DNA of 64,000 nt from positions 208,868 to 272,867 of the forward strand of contig NZ_BOMN01000057.1 in NCBI RefSeq assembly GCF_016862215.1, written 5' to 3'. The notes under the pieces were generated by a model that saw only the letters and a program-made list of their open reading frames with translations, was not told where the DNA came from and made no database searches. This stretch comes from Winogradskya humida (GTDB taxonomy: Bacteria; Actinomycetota; Actinomycetes; Mycobacteriales; Micromonosporaceae). Position 1 is the stretch's first letter. Each line of letters starts with the position of its first letter. Below, piece after piece: positions 50,375 through 59,563 of this stretch. Position numbers and translations under genes: made by a program.

Positions 50375-52906
50375 ATGGCGGGCCGTACTCCTCCGGCGAG
50401 CCGGGGCAGCACATCCAGGGGCGGCGCCGCATCGAAGGGCGGCACCGCGTCTTCGCGTGCCCGGCAACCGGCTCCTCGCAAGTCGGCGCCCCGTAAAGCC
50501 GCGGCCCCACGGGTCAGGGCGAAGAGCGCGACGAAACCGCGGCCGAACCCCGGCGCGGTGGTCGGTAGTGGCGTCAGGGTTCTTTTCATGGGTGTGGCGC
50601 ACAGCGTCGGCTGGGCCGCCCGCGGTGTCGGACGCCATGCCGCGACGGCCAAGGACATCGATCCGGAGCATCGCCGCGACGGCGCCGGGCTGCTCATGCT
50701 GGGCCTGTCGATCCTCATCGGCGTCGCCGTCTGGGCTGGTTCCGCGGGCCCGGTCGGCAAGCGGCTGGCCGACGCGGTCCATCTTTTCTTCGGCGGCCTG
50801 GCCGTCCTGCTTCCGCTTCTTCTGCTGTACGGCGCCATCCGCCTGATGCGTAAGCCCGCGGATCCGGAGCACCGGGGCCGGTCCCTGGTCGGCTGGTCGG
50901 CGCTGGTGGTCGCGACCGCGAGCCTGCTGCACGTCGCCCAGACACCGAGGGACAGCGCAGGTCTCGACGACGCGGGCGGTCTCATCGGGTACGGAGTCGG
51001 CGCCCTGCTCGAACGCGCCGTCACCGCCTGGGTGGCGGTGCCGCTGCTGATCCTGCTCTTCGTCTTCGGGCTGCTGGTGATCACCGCGACGCCGATCAGC
51101 CGGGTCCCGGAGCGCGTGATGCTGCTCGCCGACATGCTGCTGGGCCGCTCGTCGACGATCCGGTCGCCGCTGCCCACCGCCGACGAGATCATGCCCGACC
51201 TCGACGCGGAGGACGGCGAAGAGGAGCCCAAACGCCGCCGGCCCCCGCGGCGCCGGCAGGGTTCGCTGGCCGACATCGGGCTGGGCTCCGCCGAGGACGA
51301 CGAGCCGCCGGTCGAGGACGAGATCCTGCACGACACGGTCGCCCTGCCCCGGATCCCGAAGGTCCCGTCCCGGCGCAAGGCACCCGAGCATTCCCCGGCG
51401 CCGGTCGTGGCCGAGCAACTGGAGATCAAGCCGGTCCCGGGGCAGTACACGCTGCCGCCCGCCGCGATGCTGGGCACCGGCTCCGCGCCCAAGACCCGCA
51501 GCAAGGCCAACGACGAGGTGATGGTCGCCCTCACCGGCGTCTTCGACCAGTTCCGGGTCGACGCGCAGGTCGTCGGGTTCACCCGGGGCCCGACGGTCAC
51601 CCGCTACGAGGTCGAGGTCGGCCCGGGGGTCAAGGTCGAGCGGATCACCCAGCTCTCCCGCAACATCGCGTACGCCGTGAAGTCCCCGGACGTGCGCATC
51701 CTCTCGCCGATCCCGGGCAAGAGCGCGGTCGGCGTGGAGATCCCGAACACCGACCCGGAGAACGTCTCGCTCGGTGACGTGCTGCGCTCGCGAGCCGCCA
51801 CCAACGACCAGCACCCGATGGTCGTCGCGCTCGGCAAGGACATCGAGGGCGGCTTCGTCGTCGCCAACATGGCCAAGATGCCGCACATCCTGATCGCGGG
51901 CGCGACCGGTGCGGGTAAGTCGTCGTGCCTCAACTCGCTGCTGGTGTCGATCCTGACCCGGGCCACGCCGGACGAGGTGCGGCTGCTGCTGGTCGACCCG
52001 AAGCGGGTGGAGATGACGGCGTACGAGGGCATCCCGCACCTCGTGACGCCGATCGTGACGAACCCGAAGAAGGCGGCCGACGCGCTCGAGTGGGTCGTGC
52101 GCGAGATGGACATGCGCTACGACGATCTTGCGGCCAACGGCGTACGCCATATCGATGATTTCAACCGCAAGGTCCGCAGCGGCGAGATCGTCGCGCCGCC
52201 GGGCAGCGAGCGGGTCATGAAGCCGTACCCCTATCTGCTGGTTGTCATCGATGAGCTCGCCGACCTGATGATGGTGGCGCCCCGCGACGTCGAGGACTCG
52301 GTGGTCCGGATCACCCAGCTCGCCCGGGCGGCCGGCATCCACCTGGTCCTCGCCACCCAGCGCCCGTCGGTCGACGTGGTCACCGGCCTCATCAAGGCGA
52401 ACGTCCCGTCCCGGCTCGCGTTCGCGACGAGCTCGCTCGCCGACTCCCGGGTCATCCTCGACCAGCCGGGCGCCGAGAAGCTGCTCGGCCGGGGCGACGG
52501 TCTCTTCCTGCCGATGGGCGCCTCCAAGCCGGTGCGCATCCAGGGCGCGTGGGTGGACGAGAAGGAGATCCACGACGTCGTCAAGTTCTGCAAGGACCAG
52601 CGCGAGGCGGAGTTCCGCGAGGACGTCACCGCGCCGCCGCCGAGCAAGAAGAAGGACATCGACGAGGAGATCGGCGACGACCTGGACGTCCTGATCCAGG
52701 CGATCGATCTCGTGGTCACCTCCCAGTTCGGCTCCACCTCGATGCTCCAGCGCAAGCTGCGGGTCGGCTTCGCCAAGGCCGGCCGGCTGATGGACCTCAT
52801 GGAGACCCGGGGCATCGTCGGGCCGTCCGAGGGGTCGAAGGCCCGCGAGGTCCTGATCAAGCCCGACGAGCTCGAAGAGACGCTCGCCACGCTCCGCCTC
52901 GACTGA
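50375..52906 (+). CDS. ftsK: DNA translocase FtsK/SpoIIIE
   Basis: Septal chromosome-segregation motor of 843 residues. A basic Arg/Lys-rich N-terminal ~60 residues precede about four transmembrane helices (~95-250). A charged linker follows (DAEDGEEEPKRRRPPRR), then the alpha domain (VARGPTVTRYEVEVGPGVKV-like, ~400-480), the RecA-like motor with Walker A GATGAGKSS and Walker B LLLVVIDELADLMMV, and the gamma winged-helix (SQFGSTSMLQRKLRVGF) that reads KOPS-type sequences. ATG 50375 follows gaggc. It precedes rimO in the usual order. Confidence 0.95.
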   Translation: MAGRTPPASRGSTSRGGAASKGGTASSRARQPAPRKSAPRKAAAPRVRAKSATKPRPNPGAVVGSGVRVLFMGVAHSVGWAARGVGRHAATAKDIDPEHRRDGAGLLMLGLSILIGVAVWAGSAGPVGKRLADAVHLFFGGLAVLLPLLLLYGAIRLMRKPADPEHRGRSLVGWSALVVATASLLHVAQTPRDSAGLDDAGGLIGYGVGALLERAVTAWVAVPLLILLFVFGLLVITATPISRVPERVMLLADMLLGRSSTIRSPLPTADEIMPDLDAEDGEEEPKRRRPPRRRQGSLADIGLGSAEDDEPPVEDEILHDTVALPRIPKVPSRRKAPEHSPAPVVAEQLEIKPVPGQYTLPPAAMLGTGSAPKTRSKANDEVMVALTGVFDQFRVDAQVVGFTRGPTVTRYEVEVGPGVKVERITQLSRNIAYAVKSPDVRILSPIPGKSAVGVEIPNTDPENVSLGDVLRSRAATNDQHPMVVALGKDIEGGFVVANMAKMPHILIAGATGAGKSSCLNSLLVSILTRATPDEVRLLLVDPKRVEMTAYEGIPHLVTPIVTNPKKAADALEWVVREMDMRYDDLAANGVRHIDDFNRKVRSGEIVAPPGSERVMKPYPYLLVVIDELADLMMVAPRDVEDSVVRITQLARAAGIHLVLATQRPSVDVVTGLIKANVPSRLAFATSSLADSRVILDQPGAEKLLGRGDGLFLPMGASKPVRIQGAWVDEKEIHDVVKFCKDQREAEFREDVTAPPPSKKKDIDEEIGDDLDVLIQAIDLVVTSQFGSTSMLQRKLRVGFAKAGRLMDLMETRGIVGPSEGSKAREVLIKPDELEETLATLRLD

Positions 52907-52958
52907 TCGGGCCGTGCGGGGGACGATGCTTTCCGGGGATGCCGGTAACCTTGGACGA

Positions 52959-54452
52959 GTGTCAGTAACCCCTGCCCCCCGCCGCGTTGCCCTCCTCACC
53001 CTCGGCTGTGCTCGGAACGAGGTCGACTCCGAGGAGTTGGCGGCACGCCTCGATGCCGGCGGATGGCAGGTCAGCACCGACGCCGAGGGCGCTGACGTCG
53101 TCGTCGTCAACACCTGTGGCTTCGTCGAGAAGGCCAAGCAGGACTCGATCGAGACCCTGCTCGCCGCCGCCGACACCGGGGCCAAGGTCGTCGCCGCCGG
53201 CTGCATGGCCGAGCGTTACGGCAAGGAGCTGGCCAAGAGCCTGCCCGAGGCCGAGGCGGTGCTCGGCTTCGACGACTACACCGACATCGCCGCGCGGCTC
53301 GACGGCATCCTGGCCGGGGAGAAGTTCGACTCCCACACCCCGCGTGACCGCCGCGAGCTGCTGCCGCTGACCCCGGTGAAGCGCCAGGAAGCCAAGGTCG
53401 TCATCCCGGGGCACGCCACCGTCGACGAGCACACCCCGGCCCACCTGCGTCCGGTGCTGCGCCGCCGGCTCGACACCGGCCCGGTCGCCAGCCTCAAACT
53501 GGCCAGCGGATGCGACCGGCGCTGCGCGTTCTGCGCGATCCCGGCGTTCCGCGGGGCGTTCGTCTCGCGTGACCCGCAGGAGCTGCTGGCCGAGGCCGAG
53601 TGGCTGGCCAAGAGCGGCGTGCGCGAGCTCGTGCTCGTCAGTGAGAACAGCACCTCCTACGGCAAGGACCTCGGCGACCCGCGGGCGCTGGAGAAGCTGC
53701 TCCCCCAGCTCGCCGCCGTGGACGGCATCGTGCGGGTGCGGGCCAGTTACCTGCAGCCGGCCGAGACCCGCCCCGGCCTGGTCGAGGTCATCGCGAACAC
53801 CCCGGGTGTCGCCGCCTACTACGACCTGTCCTTCCAGCACTCCAGCGAGCCCGTGCTGCGCCGGATGCGGCGTTTCGGGTCCACCGACCGCTTCCTCGAG
53901 CTGCTCGCCTCCGCGCGCGCCCTGGCGCCGCAGGCGGGGGCCCGGAGCAACTTCATCGTCGGTTTCCCCGGCGAGACCAAGCAGGACGTCGACGAGCTGG
54001 TGCGCTTCCTCACCGAGGCCCGCCTCGACGCGATCGGCGTCTTCGACTACAGCGACGAGGACGGCACCGAGGCGGCCGGCCTGACCGGCAAGGTCCGCGA
54101 GGCCACCATCAAGCGCCGCTACCAGCGGATCAGCGACCTCGCCGACGAGCTCTGCGCCCAGCGCGCCGAGGACCGGCTGGGCTCGTTCGTCGAGGTGCTC
54201 ATCGACACCGTCGACGCGGGCGAGATCGAGGGCCGCGCCGAGCACCAGGCGCCCGAGGTCGACGGCTCGACCATGCTGGTCGCCGGTGACGAGGGCGCCG
54301 ACCTCGCCGCGCTGCGCCCCGGTGACCTCGTCCGCGCCCGCGTCACCGCGACAGAGGGCGTCGACCTGGTTGCCGTGCCCGTCGAGATGATCTCCGCTGC
54401 CCCGTCGGCCGTCTCCGCGCGGACGGCTCCGGTGTCCTCGGCGGCGTCGTGA
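52959..54452 (+). CDS. rimO: Ribosomal protein S12 methylthiotransferase RimO
   Basis: Radical-SAM enzyme, ~497 residues. The UPF0004 N-domain has three Fe-S Cys (TLGCARNEVDSEE, VVNTCGFVEKAKQDS, AAGCMAERYG). The radical-SAM motif is CDRRCAFCAIPAFRG (~190), and a TRAM domain is at the end. GTG 52959 (VSVTPAPRR) is my choice; in-frame starts at 52914 or 52926 are possible but less likely. The stop overlaps the pgsA GTG by 4 bp. Confidence 0.93.
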   Translation: MSVTPAPRRVALLTLGCARNEVDSEELAARLDAGGWQVSTDAEGADVVVVNTCGFVEKAKQDSIETLLAAADTGAKVVAAGCMAERYGKELAKSLPEAEAVLGFDDYTDIAARLDGILAGEKFDSHTPRDRRELLPLTPVKRQEAKVVIPGHATVDEHTPAHLRPVLRRRLDTGPVASLKLASGCDRRCAFCAIPAFRGAFVSRDPQELLAEAEWLAKSGVRELVLVSENSTSYGKDLGDPRALEKLLPQLAAVDGIVRVRASYLQPAETRPGLVEVIANTPGVAAYYDLSFQHSSEPVLRRMRRFGSTDRFLELLASARALAPQAGARSNFIVGFPGETKQDVDELVRFLTEARLDAIGVFDYSDEDGTEAAGLTGKVREATIKRRYQRISDLADELCAQRAEDRLGSFVEVLIDTVDAGEIEGRAEHQAPEVDGSTMLVAGDEGADLAALRPGDLVRARVTATEGVDLVAVPVEMISAAPSAVSARTAPVSSAAS

Positions 54453-55039
54453 CCGACGAGCCCGTGCCTGTTGCCTCGGCCGCACGGCGGGTTCCGCTGA
54501 ACAATCCGGCCAACATGCTGACCGCCGTACGCATAGTGCTGGTCCCGGTCTTCGTGATGTTCGTCGTGGCGTCGCAGATGACCGACTCGGGCTGGCGCAT
54601 CGCCGCGTGCCTGACGTTCTGCGTGGCGTCCGCGACGGACTTCGCCGACGGGTGGATCGCCCGGCGCTACGAGCTGGTCACGTCGTTCGGCAAGGTCGCC
54701 GACCCGATCGCCGACAAGGCGCTGACCGGGAGCGCGTTGATCCTGCTGTCCGCGTACGGTCAGGTGTCCTGGTGGGTGACCGGTCTGATCCTGCTGCGTG
54801 AGTGGGGTGTCACCGCCCTGCGGTTCTGGGTGATCCGTTACGGCATCATCCCGGCGAGCCGCGGCGGCAAGCTCAAGACCGCCCTGCAGATCGCGGCGAT
54901 CGCGTGGTTCCTCTGGCCGGTGCCCTCGCCGTTCGACCTGGTCGGCGTCGGCCTGATGGTGGCGGCGCTAGTGATCACTCTCGTGACGGGGGTGGACTAC
55001 GTGCTCCAGGCCCTGCGGCTACGCCGGAAGGCGATATGA
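54449..55039 (+). CDS. pgsA: CDP-diacylglycerol-glycerol-3-phosphate 3-phosphatidyltransferase
   Basis: Makes phosphatidylglycerol phosphate. 196 residues, a CDP-alcohol phosphotransferase with DFADGWIARRYELVTSFGKV and DPIADK (D-x2-DG-x2-AR-x8-G-x3-D-x3-D). About five membrane helices. GTG 54449 overlaps rimO and its stop overlaps cinA by 4 bp, giving a tight rimO-pgsA-cinA chain. Confidence 0.93.
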   Translation: MTDEPVPVASAARRVPLNNPANMLTAVRIVLVPVFVMFVVASQMTDSGWRIAACLTFCVASATDFADGWIARRYELVTSFGKVADPIADKALTGSALILLSAYGQVSWWVTGLILLREWGVTALRFWVIRYGIIPASRGGKLKTALQIAAIAWFLWPVPSPFDLVGVGLMVAALVITLVTGVDYVLQALRLRRKAI

Positions 55040-55527
55040 CAGCGCCGGAGGGCGATACGGCAGTGCCGGCCGCGGCCGCCGTAGCTCTGCTGATCGAGCG
55101 TGGGCAGACGCTGGCGGTGGCCGAGTCGCTCACCGGCGGGCTGCTGGCGGCGACGATCGTCGAGATCCCCGGGGTGAGCGCCGTCTTCCGGGGTGGGCTG
55201 GTCGTTTATGCGACAGACCTCAAGCACTCACTCGCGGGAGTGCCGTCGAGCCTGCTCGACGAGCGCGGGCCGGTCGACGGGGATGTGGCGCAGGCCCTGG
55301 CCGAGGGCGCCCGGGAGCGCTGCGGGGCCGACTGGGGACTGGCCACCACCGGTGTCGCGGGGCCCGACCCCCAGGACGGCAAGCCGGTCGGCCTGGTTTA
55401 CGTCGCAGTGGCGGGTCCCACTAATAAAATTGTGCGGGAGTTGCGACTGACCGGGTCGCGGGCCGCCATCCGGCTCTGGGCGATGCTCTCCGCGCTCGAC
55501 CTTCTCGCGGATGAGCTGCGAAAATAA
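55036..55527 (+). CDS. cinA: CinA C-terminal-domain protein (NMN amidohydrolase-like, PncC)
   Basis: 163 residues comprising only the CinA C-domain (PncC): LAVAESLTGGLLAATIVEIPG, GGLVVYATDLK, DWGLATTGVAGPD and GLVYVA. It is expected to hydrolyse nicotinamide mononucleotide and salvage pyridine nucleotides. The competence-related MocF domain is absent, as in most actinobacteria. ATG 55036 overlaps pgsA. A 190-bp gap without a gene precedes clgR. Confidence 0.92.
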   Translation: MTAPEGDTAVPAAAAVALLIERGQTLAVAESLTGGLLAATIVEIPGVSAVFRGGLVVYATDLKHSLAGVPSSLLDERGPVDGDVAQALAEGARERCGADWGLATTGVAGPDPQDGKPVGLVYVAVAGPTNKIVRELRLTGSRAAIRLWAMLSALDLLADELRK

Positions 55528-55718
55528 CACCGGGGAATCCGTCGGTGATCGTAAGTGTTGATGTCCTCGGATGAATAGTCACACCCGTCCCGCGGGCAGA
55601 CGACGGTTCCCAGGCGCCCCGGAATTCGGCGGGGCGGGATGTCGGCGTCGCCCGCAGCGGGTACGGTTGCGGGAAGCCTCCGGCGGTTGCCGGCGGCCCC
55701 GCCGCAGGAGGAGGTGCC

Positions 55719-56123
55719 ATGGTCCTGCTACGCCGGGTTATCGGTGACGCACTTCGGGCGCGCCGGCAGGGACAGCACCGCACGCTGCGTGAGGTGTCGA
55801 CCGCCGCCAACGTCAGCCTCGGGTATCTCTCCGAAATCGAACGTGGCCAGAAGGAAGCGTCCAGCGAACTCCTCGCTGCGATCTGCGAGGCCCTCGGCGC
55901 ACGCCTGTCCGAGCTGCTCGGCGAAGTGAGCGGCACGCTCGCCCTCGCGGAGGGCATGGAAGGCGTGCTCGTGCCGGTCGACCAGGATTCCGCTCCCAAG
56001 AAGGCCGCCGCCGCGATCGCCACCAACGGCAGTGTCTCGGTCTCGGTCCGCCAGGACACGCCGCTCAAGGCGACCCTGCGCGCGACCCGCAAGCGTGAGC
56101 GTGACGTCGTCTACGCGGCCTGA
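55719..56123 (+). CDS. clgR: XRE/Cro-like regulator ClgR
   Basis: A 134-residue activator of clp protease and stress genes. The helix-turn-helix (LREVSTAANVSLGYLSEIERGQKEASSELL) matches the ClgR pattern in full. The C-terminus ends in VVYAA, resembling the Ala-Ala end through which ClpP degrades ClgR in Mycobacterium and Streptomyces. The ribosome site aggaggaggt is near-perfect. It lies directly before pspA, as in mycobacteria (clgR-pspA-pspM). Confidence 0.9.
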   Translation: MVLLRRVIGDALRARRQGQHRTLREVSTAANVSLGYLSEIERGQKEASSELLAAICEALGARLSELLGEVSGTLALAEGMEGVLVPVDQDSAPKKAAAAIATNGSVSVSVRQDTPLKATLRATRKRERDVVYAA

Positions 56124-56424
56124 TCTTCAAGCAGCGCGATTCCGTTTCTTCCATAGCTTTGGTGTATTTCGGTCCCTCGAGCCTCGGGGGGCCTGTTTTT
56201 CGTGCTCATGTTGCTCGCCGGGTCAACCGTCCCGGCATCGCAGGAACGACGATTCACGCGTAGCCTCGACGTGGGGGATCCCCCGGGAAACCCTGAGATC
56301 CCCCGTAGGTCACGTGACGCCGGTGGCGTGGAGCTGACACGATGGAACCCGCGCCATCGTGAATGCCCCTCGGGCCGCGTCGGTGGCGCGTACGAGGCAG
56401 CGACATTGAGGGGATACCGCGGAT
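56124..56424. other. clgR-pspA intergenic control region
   Basis: No gene seen. It contains the inverted repeat gggggatccccc (56273-56284) and the 10-bp palindrome gtcacgtgac (56309-56318), about 100 bp before pspA. These are candidate sites for an envelope-stress sigma factor or regulator; binding is inferred only. Confidence 0.45.
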
Positions 56425-57279
56425 ATGGCGAACCCGTTCGTCAAGGGCTACCGATACATGATGGCGCTGTTCGGCGCGAAGATCGACGAATATGCCGATC
56501 CGAAGGTGCAGATCCAGCAGGCCATCGAGGACGCCCAGCGACAGCACCAGGCGCTCGTTCAGCAGGCCGCTGCCGTGATCGGCAACCAGCGCCAGCTCGA
56601 GATGAAGCTCTCCCGGCAGATGTCGGAGGTCGAGAAGCTGCAGGGCATGGCCCGGCAGGCCCTCGTCCTGGCCGATCGCGCCCGCTCCGGCGGCGACGAG
56701 GCCGAGGCGCAGAAGTATGAGTCGACCGCTCAGACGCTCGCCACCCAGCTCGTCTCCGGCGAGCAGGCGATGGAGGACCTGAAGACCCTGCACGACCAGG
56801 CCCTGGCCGCGGCCGGGCAGGCGCGCAACGCGGTCGAGCGCAACGCGACGGTGCTCCAGCAGCGCATCGCCGAGCGGTCGCGCCTGCTGAGCCAGCTCGA
56901 GCAGGCCAAGATGCAGGAGACGGTCGCCAAGTCGCTCGAGTCGATGTCGTCGCTCGCCGCGCCGGGCAACACCCCGTCGCTCGACGAGGTGCGCGACAAG
57001 ATCGAGCAGCGCTACGCGAGCGCCATGGGCCGGGCCGAGCTCGCCGCCAACTCGGTGGAGGGACGGATGCTCGAGGTGCAGCAGTCGAGCCTCGACATGG
57101 CCGGCTCCTCGCGTCTCGACCAGATCCGGGCCAGCATGTCCGGCGACAAGCTCGGTGGCGCCCCGGCGCAGCCGGCCGTCGAGCAGGCCCCGACCTCCGA
57201 CCCGGCGAGCGTCGCCCGCCTCGACGAGATCCGGGCCAGCATGAACGCCAAGCGCGGAGACACCTCAGCCGCAGGTTGA
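56425..57279 (+). CDS. pspA: Phage-shock protein A (PspA/IM30)
   Basis: A 284-residue coiled-coil membrane-stress protein. The N-terminal amphipathic start MANPFVKGYRYMMALFGAKI and the long coil rich in Gln/Ala/Glu (~25-215) are typical PspA. The end is unusual: two near-identical motifs, RLDQIRASM (~230) and RLDEIRASM (~265), with a Pro/Ala linker between them. ATG 56425 follows a run-on spacer. It would bind damaged membrane and sense envelope stress, possibly restraining ClgR. It is 11 bp before pspM. Confidence 0.93.
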   Translation: MANPFVKGYRYMMALFGAKIDEYADPKVQIQQAIEDAQRQHQALVQQAAAVIGNQRQLEMKLSRQMSEVEKLQGMARQALVLADRARSGGDEAEAQKYESTAQTLATQLVSGEQAMEDLKTLHDQALAAAGQARNAVERNATVLQQRIAERSRLLSQLEQAKMQETVAKSLESMSSLAAPGNTPSLDEVRDKIEQRYASAMGRAELAANSVEGRMLEVQQSSLDMAGSSRLDQIRASMSGDKLGGAPAQPAVEQAPTSDPASVARLDEIRASMNAKRGDTSAAG

Positions 57280-57289
57280 GATCGGGGGA

Positions 57290-58060
57290 GTGACGGTGGA
57301 TGAGCGAGCCAGATACTTTCGGCGGCTCCGCAAGCTGCGCGGTTCAGCGCGCCGCTGGAGCGTCGTGGGTGGCGGTCTGACCGCGGCCACCGCCGTCCTC
57401 ACCCCCTACGCGGGCATCGGCATCGCCGACGCGGTCTGGGCCGCGTCGGCGGGTGCCACGGCCGCCCTCGCCTGGTGGCGCTGGAAGGACCACCGGGAGC
57501 TGGCAGCCATCCCGCCACCACCCGCCCCGCCCGCGGTCCTCCCGGGCCAGCGCCTGGTCGCCGCGGTCGAGCGGATCCCCGCCGGCCGTCAGGTGATCCA
57601 GGAGATGCGCCGCCACCGCGACCGTTACGCGGTCCGCGGCTCGGCGGTCGCGCAGGCCTGGGACCGCCTCGACCGCGCCTCCACCACCCTGGTGGGCCTC
57701 GCGGGCCGGCTGACCGGCCCCGGCGAGGCAGCCCTGCTCGAAGCGACGGTGGCCGAGCAGTGGCTCCGCGACCTCGGCCAGCGCGTGGCCAGCGTCGAGC
57801 GTGCCCTGCCCCTGACCGCCCCGGATCGCCGTGGCGTCCTGGAGCAGTCCCACGAGAGCCTCGCGACGCAGTTCACCGAGGGCGTGACGGCCTACGAGAG
57901 CCTGGTCGCCGCGGCTGCCAGCTACGTCGCCGAAGACGGCCACCCGATCCTCGGCGGCCAGCACCCGACGCTGAGCAGCCTCGTCGACGCAACCGACCGC
58001 CTCCGAGGAATCGCAGAAGGCCTCTCCGAACTCCGCCGCCCACCCACCCCGGCCGCCTGA
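57290..58060 (+). CDS. pspM: PspM-like membrane-associated protein
   Basis: A 256-residue protein. The position after pspA and the layout (basic N-terminus RARYFRRLRKLRGSARRWS, then two hydrophobic segments TPYAGIGIADAVWAASAGATAALAWW split by a short turn, then a helical C-domain) match mycobacterial PspM (Rv2743c). It is expected to bind PspA at the membrane. GTG 57290 follows gggggag; a later GTG (57296) is possible. A separate PspN gene is not present. The call rests mainly on synteny and architecture. Confidence 0.75.
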   Translation: MTVDERARYFRRLRKLRGSARRWSVVGGGLTAATAVLTPYAGIGIADAVWAASAGATAALAWWRWKDHRELAAIPPPPAPPAVLPGQRLVAAVERIPAGRQVIQEMRRHRDRYAVRGSAVAQAWDRLDRASTTLVGLAGRLTGPGEAALLEATVAEQWLRDLGQRVASVERALPLTAPDRRGVLEQSHESLATQFTEGVTAYESLVAAAASYVAEDGHPILGGQHPTLSSLVDATDRLRGIAEGLSELRRPPTPAA

Positions 58061-58089
58061 CCCCGTCCGCTGTCGCCTGGCGGGACCCG

Positions 58090-59253
58090 TCAGTTCAGCA
58101 GCCGCTCGTGGAGCCGGTTGAGTAGAGCGAGAGAGCGGCCCGGCGGCTCAGCGTCGATGACCATGTGCATCATCATCGCGACGTAAGGATCCACGTCGTC
58201 GCGCGAGTCCAGGTAGATATCGCTGGTCAACTGCTCCACCTGCACGATGTCCGGCGTCTCGGGATCGCGCAGCCGCAGAACGCTGAAACCCGGTGCGGCC
58301 ACTCCGGTCGCATCCCAATTCGCGTTGTGCACCTGCAGGCAGAGACCGCGCGACCGGATCCGCGTGAGCAGATGCTGAATTTGATTACGCATCACCCGCC
58401 GATCGCCGATCCCCGGGTGAAGCACCGCCTGATCCAGTACCACCCACAACTTCGGCGGCTTTTCGTTCTCCAGTATTCGCTGCCGTGCCATGTGCACCCG
58501 ACTGCGTAAGACGCTTTTCTCCTCGGTCATGAAGCTGGTGCCGAGAATCTGTACCGCTTTGGCGTATTCCCTCGTCTGCAACATGGCCGGGACCAGTTTC
58601 GGCTCGTAGATCCGAATCATCTCGGCCTCCGCGGCGAGCCGCTGGTAGGTGTCCGGTTCCTTGCCCGTCAGCGCAAAGAAGCGGTCGAGCCGGCCCGGCT
58701 GATGCGCCGTGTGCAACAGCGCGGTCAACCGTTCTCTTTCCCGCGGCTTGTCGACGCCGTAAAGATCGAGCATCGGTGCCAGGCCGGAGACCGGCAGTGG
58801 CCGGCGTCCGGCCTCGACGGATCCGACCGTGTTCTCGTCGAGGCCAAGTGCCTCGGCCGCCGCAGCGCGGCTGATGCCACGGGCTTCGCGATGACGGCGC
58901 AGACCTATCCCCATCAGGACCTGCGTCACGGTGGGCTCCGGCGCTGACCCGGGGTGCTCCTCGCGCTGCCGCTCCTGCTTCTCCCGAGCGGTCACCCACA
59001 TCCCGTGGAAGATCTCCACGTCGCCACCCAGTGCGCTGACGAATACCTCGATCTGTCCCCAGCGTCGCTTCTCGATGCTTCGCAGCACCTCGCTTGCGGT
59101 GGCGTGGCTGATACCTCCATGGGTTCTGGACGCGATGCTCCGCAGGCTCGGCTCCCCGGCGTGCAGATACAACCGGCGGATGGCATGGCGCAGGTCGAAG
59201 AAGGGGTCGGAGCTGACAGTGGCGTTCATAGTGCGGGCAATCTTCATGGTCAT
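58090..59253 (-). CDS. XRE-family regulator with DUF5753 domain
   Basis: A 387-residue regulator. The N-terminal ~85 residues include a DNA-binding-like module (FFDLRHAIRRLYLHAGEPSL ... HATASEVLRS) with spacing unlike the standard XRE helix-turn-helix. A classic XRE domain follows (RHREARGISRAAAAEALGLDENTVGSVEAGRRPLP, ~120-170). The rest is the DUF5753 effector region (Scr1-like: LQTREYAKAV, ENEKPPKLWVVLDQAVL, VQVEQLTSDIYLD). Such genes often partner DUF397 genes, but none is nearby. ATG 59253 is assumed; ATGs at 59247 and 59229 are alternatives. Target unknown. Confidence 0.83.
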   Translation of the reverse strand: MTMKIARTMNATVSSDPFFDLRHAIRRLYLHAGEPSLRSIASRTHGGISHATASEVLRSIEKRRWGQIEVFVSALGGDVEIFHGMWVTAREKQERQREEHPGSAPEPTVTQVLMGIGLRRHREARGISRAAAAEALGLDENTVGSVEAGRRPLPVSGLAPMLDLYGVDKPRERERLTALLHTAHQPGRLDRFFALTGKEPDTYQRLAAEAEMIRIYEPKLVPAMLQTREYAKAVQILGTSFMTEEKSVLRSRVHMARQRILENEKPPKLWVVLDQAVLHPGIGDRRVMRNQIQHLLTRIRSRGLCLQVHNANWDATGVAAPGFSVLRLRDPETPDIVQVEQLTSDIYLDSRDDVDPYVAMMMHMVIDAEPPGRSLALLNRLHERLLN

Positions 59254-59404
59254 TGACCATCGGGTCCCGGTAATTGACGGGAGCCGACACCGGTGGCCTG
59301 TAAATCTTTGTCAGTGGATGTGCGCGATTGTCAATTCTCGTTTGCGCGCGTCATTTTTCGCGGCAATTCGTAAATGCGTACGCTCGCCGGACCACGCTTG
59401 ACGC

Positions 59405-59563
59405 ATGACTGAACCCGATGCTGGATTACCGCTGCGCTGGGCACTTCTTGTCGTCGTCGCGCTGGGTGGCGGGCTCGCCGTGGGCATGGCGGCGGGCCTG
59501 GTGCCAGGTGTGATGGTAGGGCTGGGCGCTGCGGGGCTGCTCCACTCGATCCTGCCTAAGTAG
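59405..59563 (+). CDS. 52-residue small membrane protein
   Basis: A short frame starting MTEPDAGLPLRWALL and ending SILPK, with a single long Gly/Ala/Val-rich hydrophobic stretch (residues ~11-50) of one or two helices. No strong ribosome site is seen. It is divergent from the XRE gene and overlaps the nei stop by 8 bp. Looks like a genuine tiny membrane protein of unknown function. Confidence 0.5.
   Translation: MTEPDAGLPLRWALLVVVALGGGLAVGMAAGLVPGVMVGLGAAGLLHSILPK

Noticed and set aside
50297..53206. Long antisense frame over ftsK
   Set aside because: Its Arg/Gly/Asp-rich translation has no domain, while the sense strand encodes full FtsK.
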